Source: Candidatus Puniceispirillum marinum IMCC1322
Lineage (GTDB): Bacteria > Pseudomonadota > Alphaproteobacteria > Puniceispirillales > Puniceispirillaceae
Direction of reading: 5' to 3'
Length of the DNA stretch: 64,000 bases
Assembly (NCBI RefSeq): GCF_000024465.1
Contig: NC_014010.1
Span: forward strand, 2,689,528 to 2,753,527
Positions 28,400 through 37,649 of this stretch are shown here, piece after piece (within the stretch, counting starts at the first letter, position 1; each line of letters opens with the position of its first letter). The position numbers were made by a program, and so were the translations under genes. The notes under the pieces were generated by a model that saw only the letters and a list, made by a program, of their open reading frames with translations, ran no database searches and was not told the origin of the DNA.

Positions 28400-29164
28400 A
28401 TGTCTGTTTTATATGTAACTGGCGCGGGCGTTAGCGTGGATAGTGGTATTCCCACCTTTCGCGGCGAAGACGGGTTCTGGACAATCGGCAGTCATAATTA
28501 CACCCCACAGGAAATGGCCACCCGTGCCATGTATATGAATGACCCGGGTCAATTTCTGCTGTGGTATTATCGGCGTTTTGCCAGTTACCGTAATGTCGCG
28601 CCAAATATGGTGCATGGCTGGCTGGCTGATAAACAGCTTATCACCCAGAATATTGACGGGCTGGATGGTAAAGCTGGCAATGCGGATTACATCTCGATTC
28701 ATGGGCGGCTTGATAAGGTCACCTTACTACATGAACAGTCATTTAGCGGTGGCGGCGATATCGCGCTGATTGATGCCCCATGGGAACCTGTTGCGGCACT
28801 TGATCAGGATGATGACGAACGCCTGACAAACGCCCTGCTTGAACAGTTCAAAATCAGCACCCGCACGCAGATACCGGAATTGGGCGTGTCGTTGAAACCC
28901 TATGTGTTGCTATTTGACGAATTTTATACTGATCTATACCGGATGAGTGAAGCCGAACATTGGATGGACACGGCTTCCGCCATGGTGTTCATCGGCACGT
29001 CTTTTAGTGTTAATATCACTGCCATTGCCCTGCGCATGGGGCTGGCACGCCGGATACCTATTGATATAGTCGATCCGTCACCTGTCGATCTTGGCGTACC
29101 GGATATCACCTATCACGCGATGACCGCCGCCGACTATATTGCCAGTCAGACTTCTGGTAATTAA
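28400..29164 (+). CDS. Sirtuin-like protein without the zinc-binding cysteines
   Basis: 254 residues of Rossmann-type Sir2 architecture. TGAGVSVDSGIPTFRG is the NAD-binding GAG motif, QNIDGLDG the NID motif, and YISIHGR holds the catalytic His. FIGTSFSVNITA and IDIVDPSP are the C-terminal NAD motifs. There is no cysteine anywhere in the protein, so the zinc module of classical sirtuins is absent; the insert there is acidic (LDQDDDERL). Likely an NAD-dependent deacylase or NADase variant. GAAAGGAA precedes the start. The gap to moaE is 57 bases. Confidence 0.85.
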   Translation: MSVLYVTGAGVSVDSGIPTFRGEDGFWTIGSHNYTPQEMATRAMYMNDPGQFLLWYYRRFASYRNVAPNMVHGWLADKQLITQNIDGLDGKAGNADYISIHGRLDKVTLLHEQSFSGGGDIALIDAPWEPVAALDQDDDERLTNALLEQFKISTRTQIPELGVSLKPYVLLFDEFYTDLYRMSEAEHWMDTASAMVFIGTSFSVNITAIALRMGLARRIPIDIVDPSPVDLGVPDITYHAMTAADYIASQTSGN

Positions 29165-29180
29165 GCAAGCCTGAATCTGC

Positions 29181-29840
29181 CTAGGACGCCCGTCGTAAAT
29201 GAATCAGGCGGCCGTCAATATCTTCCTTGGTCAGATAGCGAATGCGTGTATCGGCAACCAGTTCGATCTCATATTTTGCTAAATGCGGGATAAAGCTGGC
29301 ATCCCAGTCACGCGCTGCCCAGCCCGCATTATTTACCGTCAGCACAACAGGTGCCCCCGGTTTGACGGCGCCCATAATATGATGCAGATGTTCAATATGC
29401 GGTGGGCCAAAACCGAACACACCAACGCAGATTGCCGCATCATACGGGTCGTCAATGCCGTAATCATCGGTCATATCAAGCGTGAACAGGTTGTGATAGA
29501 CGCCATGCTTTGCAGCCACAGCGCGCATTTCCGCCGACAGATCGGCACCATCAATATGGCTATAGCCGCGTGCGGCCAGCAAAACCCCAACCAGCCCGGT
29601 TCCGCACCCGATGTCCAGAATGCGCGCCTGTCTATCAGGAACAATATCGACAAATCCGGCTACGGCATCCTGCGGCGCGGCATAGCCATGATCGGTAACG
29701 GTTTCCTTGTCATAGTTCTTGGCCCATGCGGCATACATATCCATCAAAGCGCTGGTGCTGGGGTTTGAATAGGCAATGTTGATATGGTCATTATCGACCT
29801 TCAGGTCAGATGCTTTTGGATCCTGTTTGTCGTCAGCCAT
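29181..29840 (-). CDS. SAM-dependent methyltransferase
   Basis: 219 residues from the ATG at 29840. The open frame extends upstream, but that part is antisense to the neighbouring SDR gene and is rejected. Class I methyltransferase: ILDIGCGTGLVGVLLAARG (SAM motif I), IDGADLSAEM (motif II), AAICVGVFGFG (IV region), VVLTVNN. Substrate unknown. It follows the SDR gene by 22 bases, so they are co-transcribed. Confidence 0.88.
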   Translation of the reverse strand: MADDKQDPKASDLKVDNDHINIAYSNPSTSALMDMYAAWAKNYDKETVTDHGYAAPQDAVAGFVDIVPDRQARILDIGCGTGLVGVLLAARGYSHIDGADLSAEMRAVAAKHGVYHNLFTLDMTDDYGIDDPYDAAICVGVFGFGPPHIEHLHHIMGAVKPGAPVVLTVNNAGWAARDWDASFIPHLAKYEIELVADTRIRYLTKEDIDGRLIHLRRAS

Positions 29841-29862
29841 GTAACCCCATCCTAAACCAGAC

Positions 29863-30555
29863 TCAAAACGGCATTTCGTCGCCTTTGTAATTTTCAAAAA
29901 CGCCGGTTGTTGCCAGTGACAAGGCATCAAAGCGCGCCAGCAGGCCGGATGCGCTTTCTTCTGGCGAAATGCTGGCTTCCCTACCGCCCATATCGGTACG
30001 CACCCAACCCGGATGAAAAGCCCCAACGGCGATCCCGTCAGGTTCCAATTCAACCGCCATTGAACGTGCCAGATTGGTCGCCGCCGCCTTCGATGCCCGA
30101 TAGATGGGCGCGTTGCTATGCGATTGGCGGTTACTGCCCATAATCGATGAAATGACAGCGATTTTCCCGGGCTTTTCCTTTTTGACATGCGGCAGAAAGG
30201 CGCGCGCCGTAAAAAACACACCGGCGACATTGGTCATCAGCACATTTTCAATGGCGACATGATCGTGCTTGGGGTCAAGCATCCCCCCATAGCTGTTCAG
30301 AACACCGGCATTACATACCAGAATGTCAATCGCGCGGGTCATGCCGGCAGCGATCTGGTTCATATCATTTTCTGCGCAGACATCCAGACCAAGCACGGTA
30401 ATATCACTATTCTGCTTGGCGGTGGCGATCAGATCGGTCGCCTGCATCGCATCGCGGCAACAGGCGATCACCTTGTCGCCACGCGCGGCGGCTTGCCTTG
30501 TCATTTCCAGCCCGATGCCGCGATTGGCACCGGTAATCATGATTGTTTGTGACAT
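29863..30555 (-). CDS. Short-chain dehydrogenase/reductase
   Basis: 230 residues, classical SDR: TGANRGIGLEM (cofactor site), NAGVL, ISSIMGS with catalytic Ser, YRASKAAA with catalytic Tyr/Lys (YxxxK). NAD(P)H-dependent, substrate unknown. The ATG overlaps the stop of the HD-domain gene by one base (TCAT on the plus strand), so translation is coupled. Confidence 0.92.
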   Translation of the reverse strand: MSQTIMITGANRGIGLEMTRQAAARGDKVIACCRDAMQATDLIATAKQNSDITVLGLDVCAENDMNQIAAGMTRAIDILVCNAGVLNSYGGMLDPKHDHVAIENVLMTNVAGVFFTARAFLPHVKKEKPGKIAVISSIMGSNRQSHSNAPIYRASKAAATNLARSMAVELEPDGIAVGAFHPGWVRTDMGGREASISPEESASGLLARFDALSLATTGVFENYKGDEMPF

Positions 30556-31136
30556 CAGTCTGACTCTTCCTCGCCGATGATGGCCGGATCAAAGGGGTTG
30601 CGGCTGAACACTTCGCGCAGCATGGGTTCAAAATGGCTAAGCGGTAATGTGTCATAATCCGGATCAAACGACATCTGATCCCACAGCTGGCAAAAACGGT
30701 CACAGCTATCAAACCATTTATGTCCGGCAAAAATATCGCGTGCGTTCTTGTCAACACCTTCGGCTTCGCCATGGTAATAAAGCTGGAAAATGCCATGATG
30801 TTCGATCACCCATGTCACTTCGGCGCGCACATAGGGGCGGATGATCGCGGCGGCAAGCTGTGAATGATTCATCGGCGCCAGATCATCACCCAGATCATGG
30901 ATCAGCGCGGCAATAATCATCTCGCTATCGGCACCATCGCGTTCGGCGCGGGTGGCCGATTGCAGTGAATGTTGCAATCGGTCAATTTGATAGCCAGCCA
31001 ATGTTGACTTTAGGCCTTGCAAGGCACCTAGCAGGCGATCCGGCAAAGCCTCGACAAATTCATCCTCCAGCTTGCCCAGCAGGGCATAGTCGGCGGCGGT
31101 GCCTTCATCCATTCGGCGGAAATTGACGGTTTCCAT
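30555..31136 (-). CDS. HD-domain protein (COG4341-like)
   Basis: 193 residues from the ATG at 31136. HD-superfamily metal-binding helices: LQHSLQSATRAERDGAD, ALIHDLGDDLAPMNHSQLAAAIIRPYV, and EVTWVIEHHGIFQLYY. Such proteins include the PhnZ-like mixed-valent di-iron oxygenases as well as phosphohydrolases, and the aromatic/His layout is compatible with either. GAGGA lies upstream. First gene of a three-gene minus-strand operon with the SDR and methyltransferase. Confidence 0.82.
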   Translation of the reverse strand: METVNFRRMDEGTAADYALLGKLEDEFVEALPDRLLGALQGLKSTLAGYQIDRLQHSLQSATRAERDGADSEMIIAALIHDLGDDLAPMNHSQLAAAIIRPYVRAEVTWVIEHHGIFQLYYHGEAEGVDKNARDIFAGHKWFDSCDRFCQLWDQMSFDPDYDTLPLSHFEPMLREVFSRNPFDPAIIGEEESD

Positions 31137-31322
31137 GCGCTTGTCCTCGCTTTGCACAGTTGGCAAGCCAAACTGTGGTTAGTTCGTGCGTTATTGTGAA
31201 GGGGTGCGCGACCCCGGTCAATATGGCACGCGTGAAAAATCACCTAAGTTTCGGTATGATTTTTTAGATGCCCGTGGCAATATTAGGCCTGTGTCCAAAA
31301 ACGATGCAATGGACAGAGCGTA

Positions 31323-32348
31323 ATGCCCGCACATACGTTGACAGAATTGCTGAATATAGATCATCCGGTCTTGCAAGCGCCTATGGCCGGGGGCATAACA
31401 ACATCCGGCTTTGTCGCTGATGTGTCTAATTTTGGCATGCTGGGGTCTATGGCCAGCGGTTATCTCTCTCTAGAGCAGGTTGATAGTTTCATTGGTCATG
31501 TTCAGGCACAAACCACCGCGCCATTTTCGGTCAATATATTTGTCGATTATGATGATTACGGGCAGGACAGATTCGCCAAGCCGCAAGAGATAATCCAGAT
31601 TGAAACAGGCCTTGGACTTGAAGAAGATCACAGCTTCACAATCCCGCCACCCCCTTCGATGCGCGACCTGATCACGCTTCTGATTGACCGTAAAGTACCG
31701 GTTGTGAGCACAACTTTCGGGCTTTTGAAAGACGATGATGTCGCCGCGCTCAAACAGGCTGGCATAGTCCTGATGACAACGGTTAACGCGGTTGATGAGA
31801 TTGATATTGCCTTGCAAACACAGGATTCCGATATTCTGATTTTTCAAAATGCGCATGCTGGCGGGCATAAGGGCGGGTTCTCTAATGGCGGCCATAGCGA
31901 CGTGACTGTCTTTTCTGCGGCGATGCGCCGCCACCCCGATAAGCCTTTTATTATGGCAGGGGGTATCGTGACGCGGGATCAGATCGAACAGGCGCTGAAA
32001 ATGGGGTTTGCAGGCGTTCAGATTGGTACGGGGTTTCTGGCTACAAAGCAAAGTGCCGCGTCGCAAGCCTATAAACAATCCATCCTCGACGCTACAGATC
32101 AAGAAGACACTATGTTCACCACAAGCATCACCGGCAAAAGCGCGAGAGGGCTGAAAAATACCCTAGCCCAGCTAGCCTTGATACATAATATGGGTTTTCC
32201 GCATCTGCATTATGCGACCGCATCCTTGCGGAAATATGCCAAGGCGATTGACAACCCTGACTATCAGTCGCTTTGGGCTGGCACGGGGGTCACAAGCATT
32301 AACGGAATACCTGACTTGCATGACTATATGCAATCACTGGTAAAATGA
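31323..32348 (+). CDS. Nitronate monooxygenase / 2-nitropropane dioxygenase family FMN enzyme
   Basis: 341 residues, TIM-barrel: HPVLQAPMAGGITTSGFVADVSNFGMLGSMASG at the N-terminus, QNAHAGGHKGG with the conserved active-site His, MAGGIVTRDQIEQALKMGFAGVQIGTGFLATKQS (FMN phosphate site). Oxidises alkyl nitronates or acts as a related FMN enoyl reductase-like enzyme. Convergent with the pilus operon to its right. Confidence 0.9.
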   Translation: MPAHTLTELLNIDHPVLQAPMAGGITTSGFVADVSNFGMLGSMASGYLSLEQVDSFIGHVQAQTTAPFSVNIFVDYDDYGQDRFAKPQEIIQIETGLGLEEDHSFTIPPPPSMRDLITLLIDRKVPVVSTTFGLLKDDDVAALKQAGIVLMTTVNAVDEIDIALQTQDSDILIFQNAHAGGHKGGFSNGGHSDVTVFSAAMRRHPDKPFIMAGGIVTRDQIEQALKMGFAGVQIGTGFLATKQSAASQAYKQSILDATDQEDTMFTTSITGKSARGLKNTLAQLALIHNMGFPHLHYATASLRKYAKAIDNPDYQSLWAGTGVTSINGIPDLHDYMQSLVK

Positions 32349-32388
32349 TCTGTTCTGCGCCGCATCTAGTTGTAAAGACCGTGGCCTG

Positions 32389-33618
32389 TTACCTGATAGC
32401 ATCGCCAGCCGAGAAAATCGGCAGATATAGCGCGACCACCATGATGCCGATCATCGCGCCGACGAAAACGATCATAAGCGGTTCGATGATCGTCGAAAGA
32501 CCATCGACAACGGTGGTGAATTCTTCTTCGTAATATTTGGCAATCGAGGTCAGCATTTCGTCCATATTACCAGTGCGTTCGCCCACTGCCATCAATTGCG
32601 ACAGGGCAATCGGAAACACAGCTTCATTACCGAACAATTGTGACAGCGGCGCACCGGTGGTGATTTTCTGCTTGATACGGGTCATGGCATCCAGAAACTG
32701 GATGTTTTGCGACACCGTGCTCGATACTTCCAAAGTATCGATTACCGACACACCAGCGGCCAATAGATTGGCCATAAGCAATGACATGCGGGCAACCGTT
32801 GCCTTGACAATGATATCACCGACAATAGGCAGGCGCAGGGCGATGATGCTTTTCAATTTGCGATATTTGCGGACAAAGCGGTTCAGCAGCTTGTTGACCA
32901 CCACAATGGCGGTAAAGGTACCGAAAACACGGGCCAGATTACTACCATCCTGAATCCAGTTACTGGCATTGACAATCGCTTGCGTGGGGCCGGGTAATTC
33001 GGCGCCTAGCCCTTCATACATATCCTGGAACGTCGGCACGACATTGGTCAGCATGAAATATGAGATAGATATCGTGATGACCACAAGCGTTACCGGATAG
33101 AACAAAGCCGATTTGATGCCGGCCTTGATCGCCTGTTGCTTTTCCAGCATTTCGACAAGCCGGTCCAGGAATGTATCAAGCTTACCCGAAATTTCGCCAG
33201 CTTCGACCATATTCAGATAGACCGCATCAAAATGCCGCTTATGGTGGCGGAATGATTGCGACAGTGACGCACCATTATTCAGCTTGGTGATCATGTCGGT
33301 TGATACACGTTTCATATTGGCATTGCTGGATTGTCCGGCGACCAGAATCATCGCTTCGACAATCGGCAGGCCAGCGCGCATCATGGTTGCGATCTTCTTG
33401 GTGAAAATCATAATTTCTTTGGCTGGAATCGAACCGAATGGGCCCCAGGTGATATCGATATTTACGGATGATTTTTTCTTTGGTTTGACCTCTTTCAGTT
33501 CAATTTCGCGCATGCCATCGCTGCGCAGTTTTTGCCGCACCTGCATGGCGTTTTCGCCTTCGATTTCGCCTTTGGTCTTTTTGCCACGCTGATTGGCCTT
33601 GTAGGTAAATTTTTTCAC
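32389..33618 (-). CDS. Type IV pilus / type II secretion inner-membrane platform protein (PilC/GspF/MshG)
   Basis: 409 residues with two GspF domains. Cytoplasmic segment 1 has IMIFTKKIATMMRAGLPIVEAMILV; segment 2 has ATVARMSLLMANLLAAGVSVIDTLEVSS. Three membrane helices are seen (LVVITISISYFMLTNVV, FGTFTAIVVVNKLL, LMIVFVGAMIGIMVVALYLPIF). It recruits the assembly ATPase to the pilus machine. Its ATG overlaps the stop of the ATPase gene by one base. Last gene of the minus-strand pilus operon. Confidence 0.93.
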   Translation of the reverse strand: MKKFTYKANQRGKKTKGEIEGENAMQVRQKLRSDGMREIELKEVKPKKKSSVNIDITWGPFGSIPAKEIMIFTKKIATMMRAGLPIVEAMILVAGQSSNANMKRVSTDMITKLNNGASLSQSFRHHKRHFDAVYLNMVEAGEISGKLDTFLDRLVEMLEKQQAIKAGIKSALFYPVTLVVITISISYFMLTNVVPTFQDMYEGLGAELPGPTQAIVNASNWIQDGSNLARVFGTFTAIVVVNKLLNRFVRKYRKLKSIIALRLPIVGDIIVKATVARMSLLMANLLAAGVSVIDTLEVSSTVSQNIQFLDAMTRIKQKITTGAPLSQLFGNEAVFPIALSQLMAVGERTGNMDEMLTSIAKYYEEEFTTVVDGLSTIIEPLMIVFVGAMIGIMVVALYLPIFSAGDAIR

Positions 33619-35315
33619 TAAAGCACCAGAATCCGCGTATATTCGGCGATACTGAACACGCCCTCTTTGACAAAGCCACGGGCGATTTCCTGCATCGTCT
33701 GAAATCCGTCAACTTTGGCCGCGGCCAGCAATTCGGGCGCAAGGGCCTCTTTGAGAATGGCTTCTTCAAGTTCGGGATTTATCCGCAGGACTTCATAAAT
33801 ACCGCGCCGTCCCTTGTAACCGCTGCCGTCACATTCATCGCATCCGGCGCCAATCTGCGGTTGCCAGCCTTCGGTGTCTTCATCTTTGAAGCCGATTTTG
33901 CGTAATGAGGCAATTGTGGCTTTCGGGTCATTAATCAGACAATGTTTGCAATTCGGGCGGCCAAGGCGCTGTGCCACAATCAGGCTGGTTGCGGCGGCGA
34001 TCATGAAGGGCGGCACGCCCATATTCATCAGGCGGGTGATCGTGGAAATGGCATCATTCGTATGTAAAGTCGATAACAGCAAATGGCCGGTCAAAGCGGC
34101 TTTTACCGCGATTTCGACGGTTTCGGTATCGCGTATCTCACCAACCAGAATGACTTCGGGATCCTGTCGCAGAAAGGCGCGCAAAATGGCATTGAATGAC
34201 AAGCCTATTTTTTCGTTTGCCTGTGTCTGCCCGACGCCTTCTAGGTAATATTCAACCGGATCTTCGGCGGTCATGATATTCAGGTCGGGATCGTTAATAT
34301 GTTGCAGACAGCCATAAAGTGTTGTGGTTTTACCCGATCCGGTCGGACCGGTCACCAGCACCATGCCCTGCGGGGCGGTGATGGCATCGACAATCTTGTC
34401 ATAATTTTCACTAGTCAGGCCGATCCGGCTCAAGGATAAGGACGGATCACCTTTCAGAATCCGCATAACAATGCGTTCGCCATTCTTGCCTGGCAGCACA
34501 TTGAAACGAAAATCTATATCCTCTCCTAAATAGGAAATTGTAATGCCCCCATCCTGGGGCAGACGTTTTTCCGAAATATCGCAATCGGCCATAATCTTGA
34601 AGCGCGTTATGACGCCCAGAAAATTGCGAAACAGATAGTCTGAATATTCTTCACGGATGACGAGTCTGCCATCAATGCGAAAGCGGACACGGGCAATATC
34701 GCGGAATGGCTCGATATGAATATCACTGGTGCCGGTATCAAGCGCGCTATGCAGAATATGATCACAAAATTCGGGCACTAGCTCATCATTATCCAGCGCA
34801 AATTTTGACCTGCGGGGTTTGCCGCTGCTGATTGAATGTTGTGGTTTCTTTTGCGCGCTATCCAGCACTGATTTTATACGCTCATGGGTGCGTAGCGCTT
34901 CAAAATTTGACAGGCTGATAAGTTGAAATTCAATATTGAAATTGGAAATGGATTTGAGCTGGCCTGCCAAAGTGGCGGTTGTCGGATCGATAATACCAAC
35001 ACGTAAAAACCGGTTTTCGACCTGAAAGGGGATCGCATAATGCTTGTCAATAAAGCTGACCGGAATCAAGGCGAGTGCCCGCACATCAACTTGCCGTGGT
35101 TCTAGCTGGCACCGGCGTAGCGCATAGGCACGCGATAACACCTTATGGACTAACTCTTCATCGGTGCCGCCAGACCGTATTAATGTCTCCAGCAATGCAG
35201 ATGGGATGCCATTTGAACTGGAATGCGCTTGGGATAGTTTTTGCGGATCGACAAAATTTGACGATTGCATGACGCGCAAAACCTTGTCGGCGACTTCATT
35301 GCTAAAAATAGCCAT
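33618..35315 (-). CDS. Pilus assembly ATPase (PilB/GspE/MshE)
   Basis: 565 residues. N-terminal GspE-II/MshEN-like domain (1-150), then the hexameric motor: Asp box TSDIHIEPFRD, Walker A GPTGSGKTTTLYG, Walker B VILVGEIRDTE, His box LLSTLHTND, and a zinc-binding tetracysteine (CKHC ... CDEC) near the C-terminus followed by GRRGIYE. It powers pilin polymerisation. Eleven bases separate it from the preceding gene. Confidence 0.95.
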   Translation of the reverse strand: MAIFSNEVADKVLRVMQSSNFVDPQKLSQAHSSSNGIPSALLETLIRSGGTDEELVHKVLSRAYALRRCQLEPRQVDVRALALIPVSFIDKHYAIPFQVENRFLRVGIIDPTTATLAGQLKSISNFNIEFQLISLSNFEALRTHERIKSVLDSAQKKPQHSISSGKPRRSKFALDNDELVPEFCDHILHSALDTGTSDIHIEPFRDIARVRFRIDGRLVIREEYSDYLFRNFLGVITRFKIMADCDISEKRLPQDGGITISYLGEDIDFRFNVLPGKNGERIVMRILKGDPSLSLSRIGLTSENYDKIVDAITAPQGMVLVTGPTGSGKTTTLYGCLQHINDPDLNIMTAEDPVEYYLEGVGQTQANEKIGLSFNAILRAFLRQDPEVILVGEIRDTETVEIAVKAALTGHLLLSTLHTNDAISTITRLMNMGVPPFMIAAATSLIVAQRLGRPNCKHCLINDPKATIASLRKIGFKDEDTEGWQPQIGAGCDECDGSGYKGRRGIYEVLRINPELEEAILKEALAPELLAAAKVDGFQTMQEIARGFVKEGVFSIAEYTRILVL

Positions 35316-35326
35316 TATGCGCCTGC

Positions 35327-36361
35327 CTAACTGCCATTCGTATCTGCTTGAATGTCATCGATATTATCGACTGGAATCTCAGCATCTGGAAGCGGGCCAA
35401 AGTCGAGTTGAGGGGCTTCAGGCGTGGGGGCAAGGGTGCCAGGCGTGATTTCTGGAACAGGTATCGGGCCTGTTGATGCTGGCTTGGCTGTGAAGGGGCG
35501 TTCGGGAACGTAATCAATTGGTAATAAATTAATATCCCCGTTTTCGGCGACCAGCATAACGCCCTGTGGGGTGATTTTTGTCAGATTAACATTGCCATTG
35601 CCAAGCATGTCACCTTCGCGAAGCGTCAGAAGCTGGCGGGCTGATTGGTTAAGATCGAACAAATTATCGTCATTGATCACCGTTTCCACCGCATAAGGTG
35701 CCACCCGGATCATCGCTGTTGACGAAAATGTATTTAGCGGCTCTACACCCGGATATTCCAGCACCGCATAGCAATCCTTCACAAGACCATTGGTTTTGGC
35801 CATCATTAATTCACAATAGCGCTCGGCATGAACAACATTGCGGGTTGGGCCTATATCCAGAATGATGCCGTCTTCTTCATCATCTTCCCGCATGATGAAA
35901 TGGGCACCAAGAAAGGCATATGAAGTGGATTTCAGATCAATCGCTGTCTGGCGTGCCAGATTATAATCTTCAAAAATACCAATCCGTGCATAGGCCATCA
36001 AAGGCTTGTTACCAGCCAGAATTTCTTCATTACTATCGGCAAAGATTTGAGCTTTGGTTTCTTTGCGCGATACGGCCAGCCCGACAACGCGGTAATCCCG
36101 GGCGACAAGTGCCAGTTCGGATTGTTCGCCCAGCAATTCGGCGCCGGTTGGCTGGTTTTTTGACAGACCCCCAATAGGTGATGGCAAGGGCACCCCGCCG
36201 GTTGCCTGATCAGCAACACGATCCAGTCCACGCGCAAATGGATCATCGATATCCAGAACTTCAGGCGCTTCTAATGAGGTGGTGTTATCAGTACCTGCAA
36301 AGACAGGTACAACATGGAATACCGACAAAAGCACGATGATTTTGAATACTATAGGTTTCAT
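35327..36361 (-). CDS. Periplasmic pilus-alignment protein with SPOR-like and PilP/GspC-like regions
   Basis: 344 residues. An N-terminal signal peptide (IVFKIIVLLSVFHVVPVFA-GTD) makes it periplasmic. Residues about 125-205 (ARIGIFEDYNLARQTAIDLK ... ILDIGPTRN ... CELMMAKTNGLVKDC) resemble a SPOR-type domain. Residues about 240-290 (LLTLREGDMLGNGNVNLTKITPQGVMLVAENGDINLLPI) resemble the homology region of PilP/GspC that touches the secretin. The tail is Pro-rich. By position it fills the PilP/MshK slot, but the combination is unusual. Confidence 0.65.
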   Translation of the reverse strand: MKPIVFKIIVLLSVFHVVPVFAGTDNTTSLEAPEVLDIDDPFARGLDRVADQATGGVPLPSPIGGLSKNQPTGAELLGEQSELALVARDYRVVGLAVSRKETKAQIFADSNEEILAGNKPLMAYARIGIFEDYNLARQTAIDLKSTSYAFLGAHFIMREDDEEDGIILDIGPTRNVVHAERYCELMMAKTNGLVKDCYAVLEYPGVEPLNTFSSTAMIRVAPYAVETVINDDNLFDLNQSARQLLTLREGDMLGNGNVNLTKITPQGVMLVAENGDINLLPIDYVPERPFTAKPASTGPIPVPEITPGTLAPTPEAPQLDFGPLPDAEIPVDNIDDIQADTNGS

Positions 36362-36449
36362 TTATACTGCCAGTTACCTTATGTAAATTTCAATTATCTA
36401 ATATATGGTTCGGTTAATATTTCAGCGAAACAAGATAATATATTTGGGA

Positions 36450-37646
36450 CTAGATGCTGGATGGCACCATCAAACGCAGATTGATGGCAACGATCCGGTT
36501 ATTCGGTTTGGCCATGATGCTTTCATCGCGAACATGAACCAGCTCCTGATCACGCACAAAGCGGTTACGCAGACGCAGATAGGTCAGAAAATCACCTTTC
36601 ATTTCAACGCTTAACGTCTGGCCAATGAGACCCGAAACGGCGATATCTTCCTGCGTAAATTGTAAATTGCCGTCATTGACTGACATACCAGCCGCTTTCA
36701 AATCCTCAATAAAATTTCTAATGACTTCATTGGCGGTTTGGCTATCGACAAACTTTCTGATCATGTCATTGATCTGCGCTTCTTTTTCGGCTTTCCGCTG
36801 ATTGGCGGCGGCGATTTGCGGCTGAGCTTGTGAAATAACCGCTTCAAACTGCCTGATCTGTCCGATGACATCGCGATTTATGCGCGTTTGAGGTAGCAAA
36901 AAGCTGGTATTAAGCAAGAAAGGGCCAATCAGTGAGACAACAATCATAAAGCCCCACAGAATGGTTCCAGCTATCGCATTGCCGTTGAGCTCGCGAAGAT
37001 AGCGCGCCCGTGAAAAGCGCGTTTTTGCCAATGCCTTGCGTCGCTGATTGCGCAATTTTTCTTCTCGTGCACGTTGGGCCGCCTGTTTCTTGTCTTCACG
37101 ATTGGCATTCGACGCTTTGGCTTTTTGCTGTGCCCGTTCCTTAGCTTTGCTGACTTTGGCTGATACGACAGGAGGCATCGTTGCCAGTTCTGCTCCTAAT
37201 CCCAGATTCGGCGGCATAGTGGCTAACGCCGCGTCAGCGGCGTCTGATGATGGTAGTCCAGAGGATGCGCCAGCACGGGCTTGGGGCATCTGAAATGATG
37301 ATCCTGTTCCGGTTTGATCGATGTGGTGCGGGGACAGGGATGGATTGGGTTGGGCGATGGTGGCTTGGGGAAGATCGAGCGCTGATACTGTGCCAGCAAG
37401 CATTGAAGCAGGCGCTTGGTTGGCCAGATTTGGTTTGGCTGCAACAGGGTTGGACATCGCGCCGCCTGCCAGTTCAGAGCTGGCATTTTCAGGAGCAAAG
37501 GGATTGTTCAGCGGGTGCGGTGGGTTGGCCATAGGCACGGCATTCGCTGATTGCTGAAGCTGTTGTAACAAGGCATAGGCTTCGGCTGATAATTCAGTGT
37601 TTACAGGTGTTTCAGATCGACCAAGCAGTTTTTTAAAATCTATCAT
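36450..37646 (-). CDS. PilO/MshJ-like pilus alignment protein with long disordered N-terminus
   Basis: 398 residues. The first 160 are Ala/Pro/Asn-rich and disordered. A Lys/Arg-rich helix follows (KAKERAQQKAKASNANREDKKQAAQRAREEKLRNQRRK), then one membrane helix (AGTILWGFMIVVSLIGPFLL) at about 232-252. A coiled coil (FEAVISQAQPQIAAANQRKAEKEAQIND) and a PilO-like periplasmic domain end the protein. Single-helix bitopic proteins of this layout link the platform to the secretin. The gene lies 3 bases after its PilMN-like neighbour. Confidence 0.75.
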   Translation of the reverse strand: MIDFKKLLGRSETPVNTELSAEAYALLQQLQQSANAVPMANPPHPLNNPFAPENASSELAGGAMSNPVAAKPNLANQAPASMLAGTVSALDLPQATIAQPNPSLSPHHIDQTGTGSSFQMPQARAGASSGLPSSDAADAALATMPPNLGLGAELATMPPVVSAKVSKAKERAQQKAKASNANREDKKQAAQRAREEKLRNQRRKALAKTRFSRARYLRELNGNAIAGTILWGFMIVVSLIGPFLLNTSFLLPQTRINRDVIGQIRQFEAVISQAQPQIAAANQRKAEKEAQINDMIRKFVDSQTANEVIRNFIEDLKAAGMSVNDGNLQFTQEDIAVSGLIGQTLSVEMKGDFLTYLRLRNRFVRDQELVHVRDESIMAKPNNRIVAINLRLMVPSSI

Positions 37647-37649
37647 GCT

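Noticed and set aside
29841..30230. Upstream extension of the methyltransferase frame
   Set aside because: This part is antisense-frame translation of the SDR gene; the ATG at 29840 gives a complete methyltransferase.
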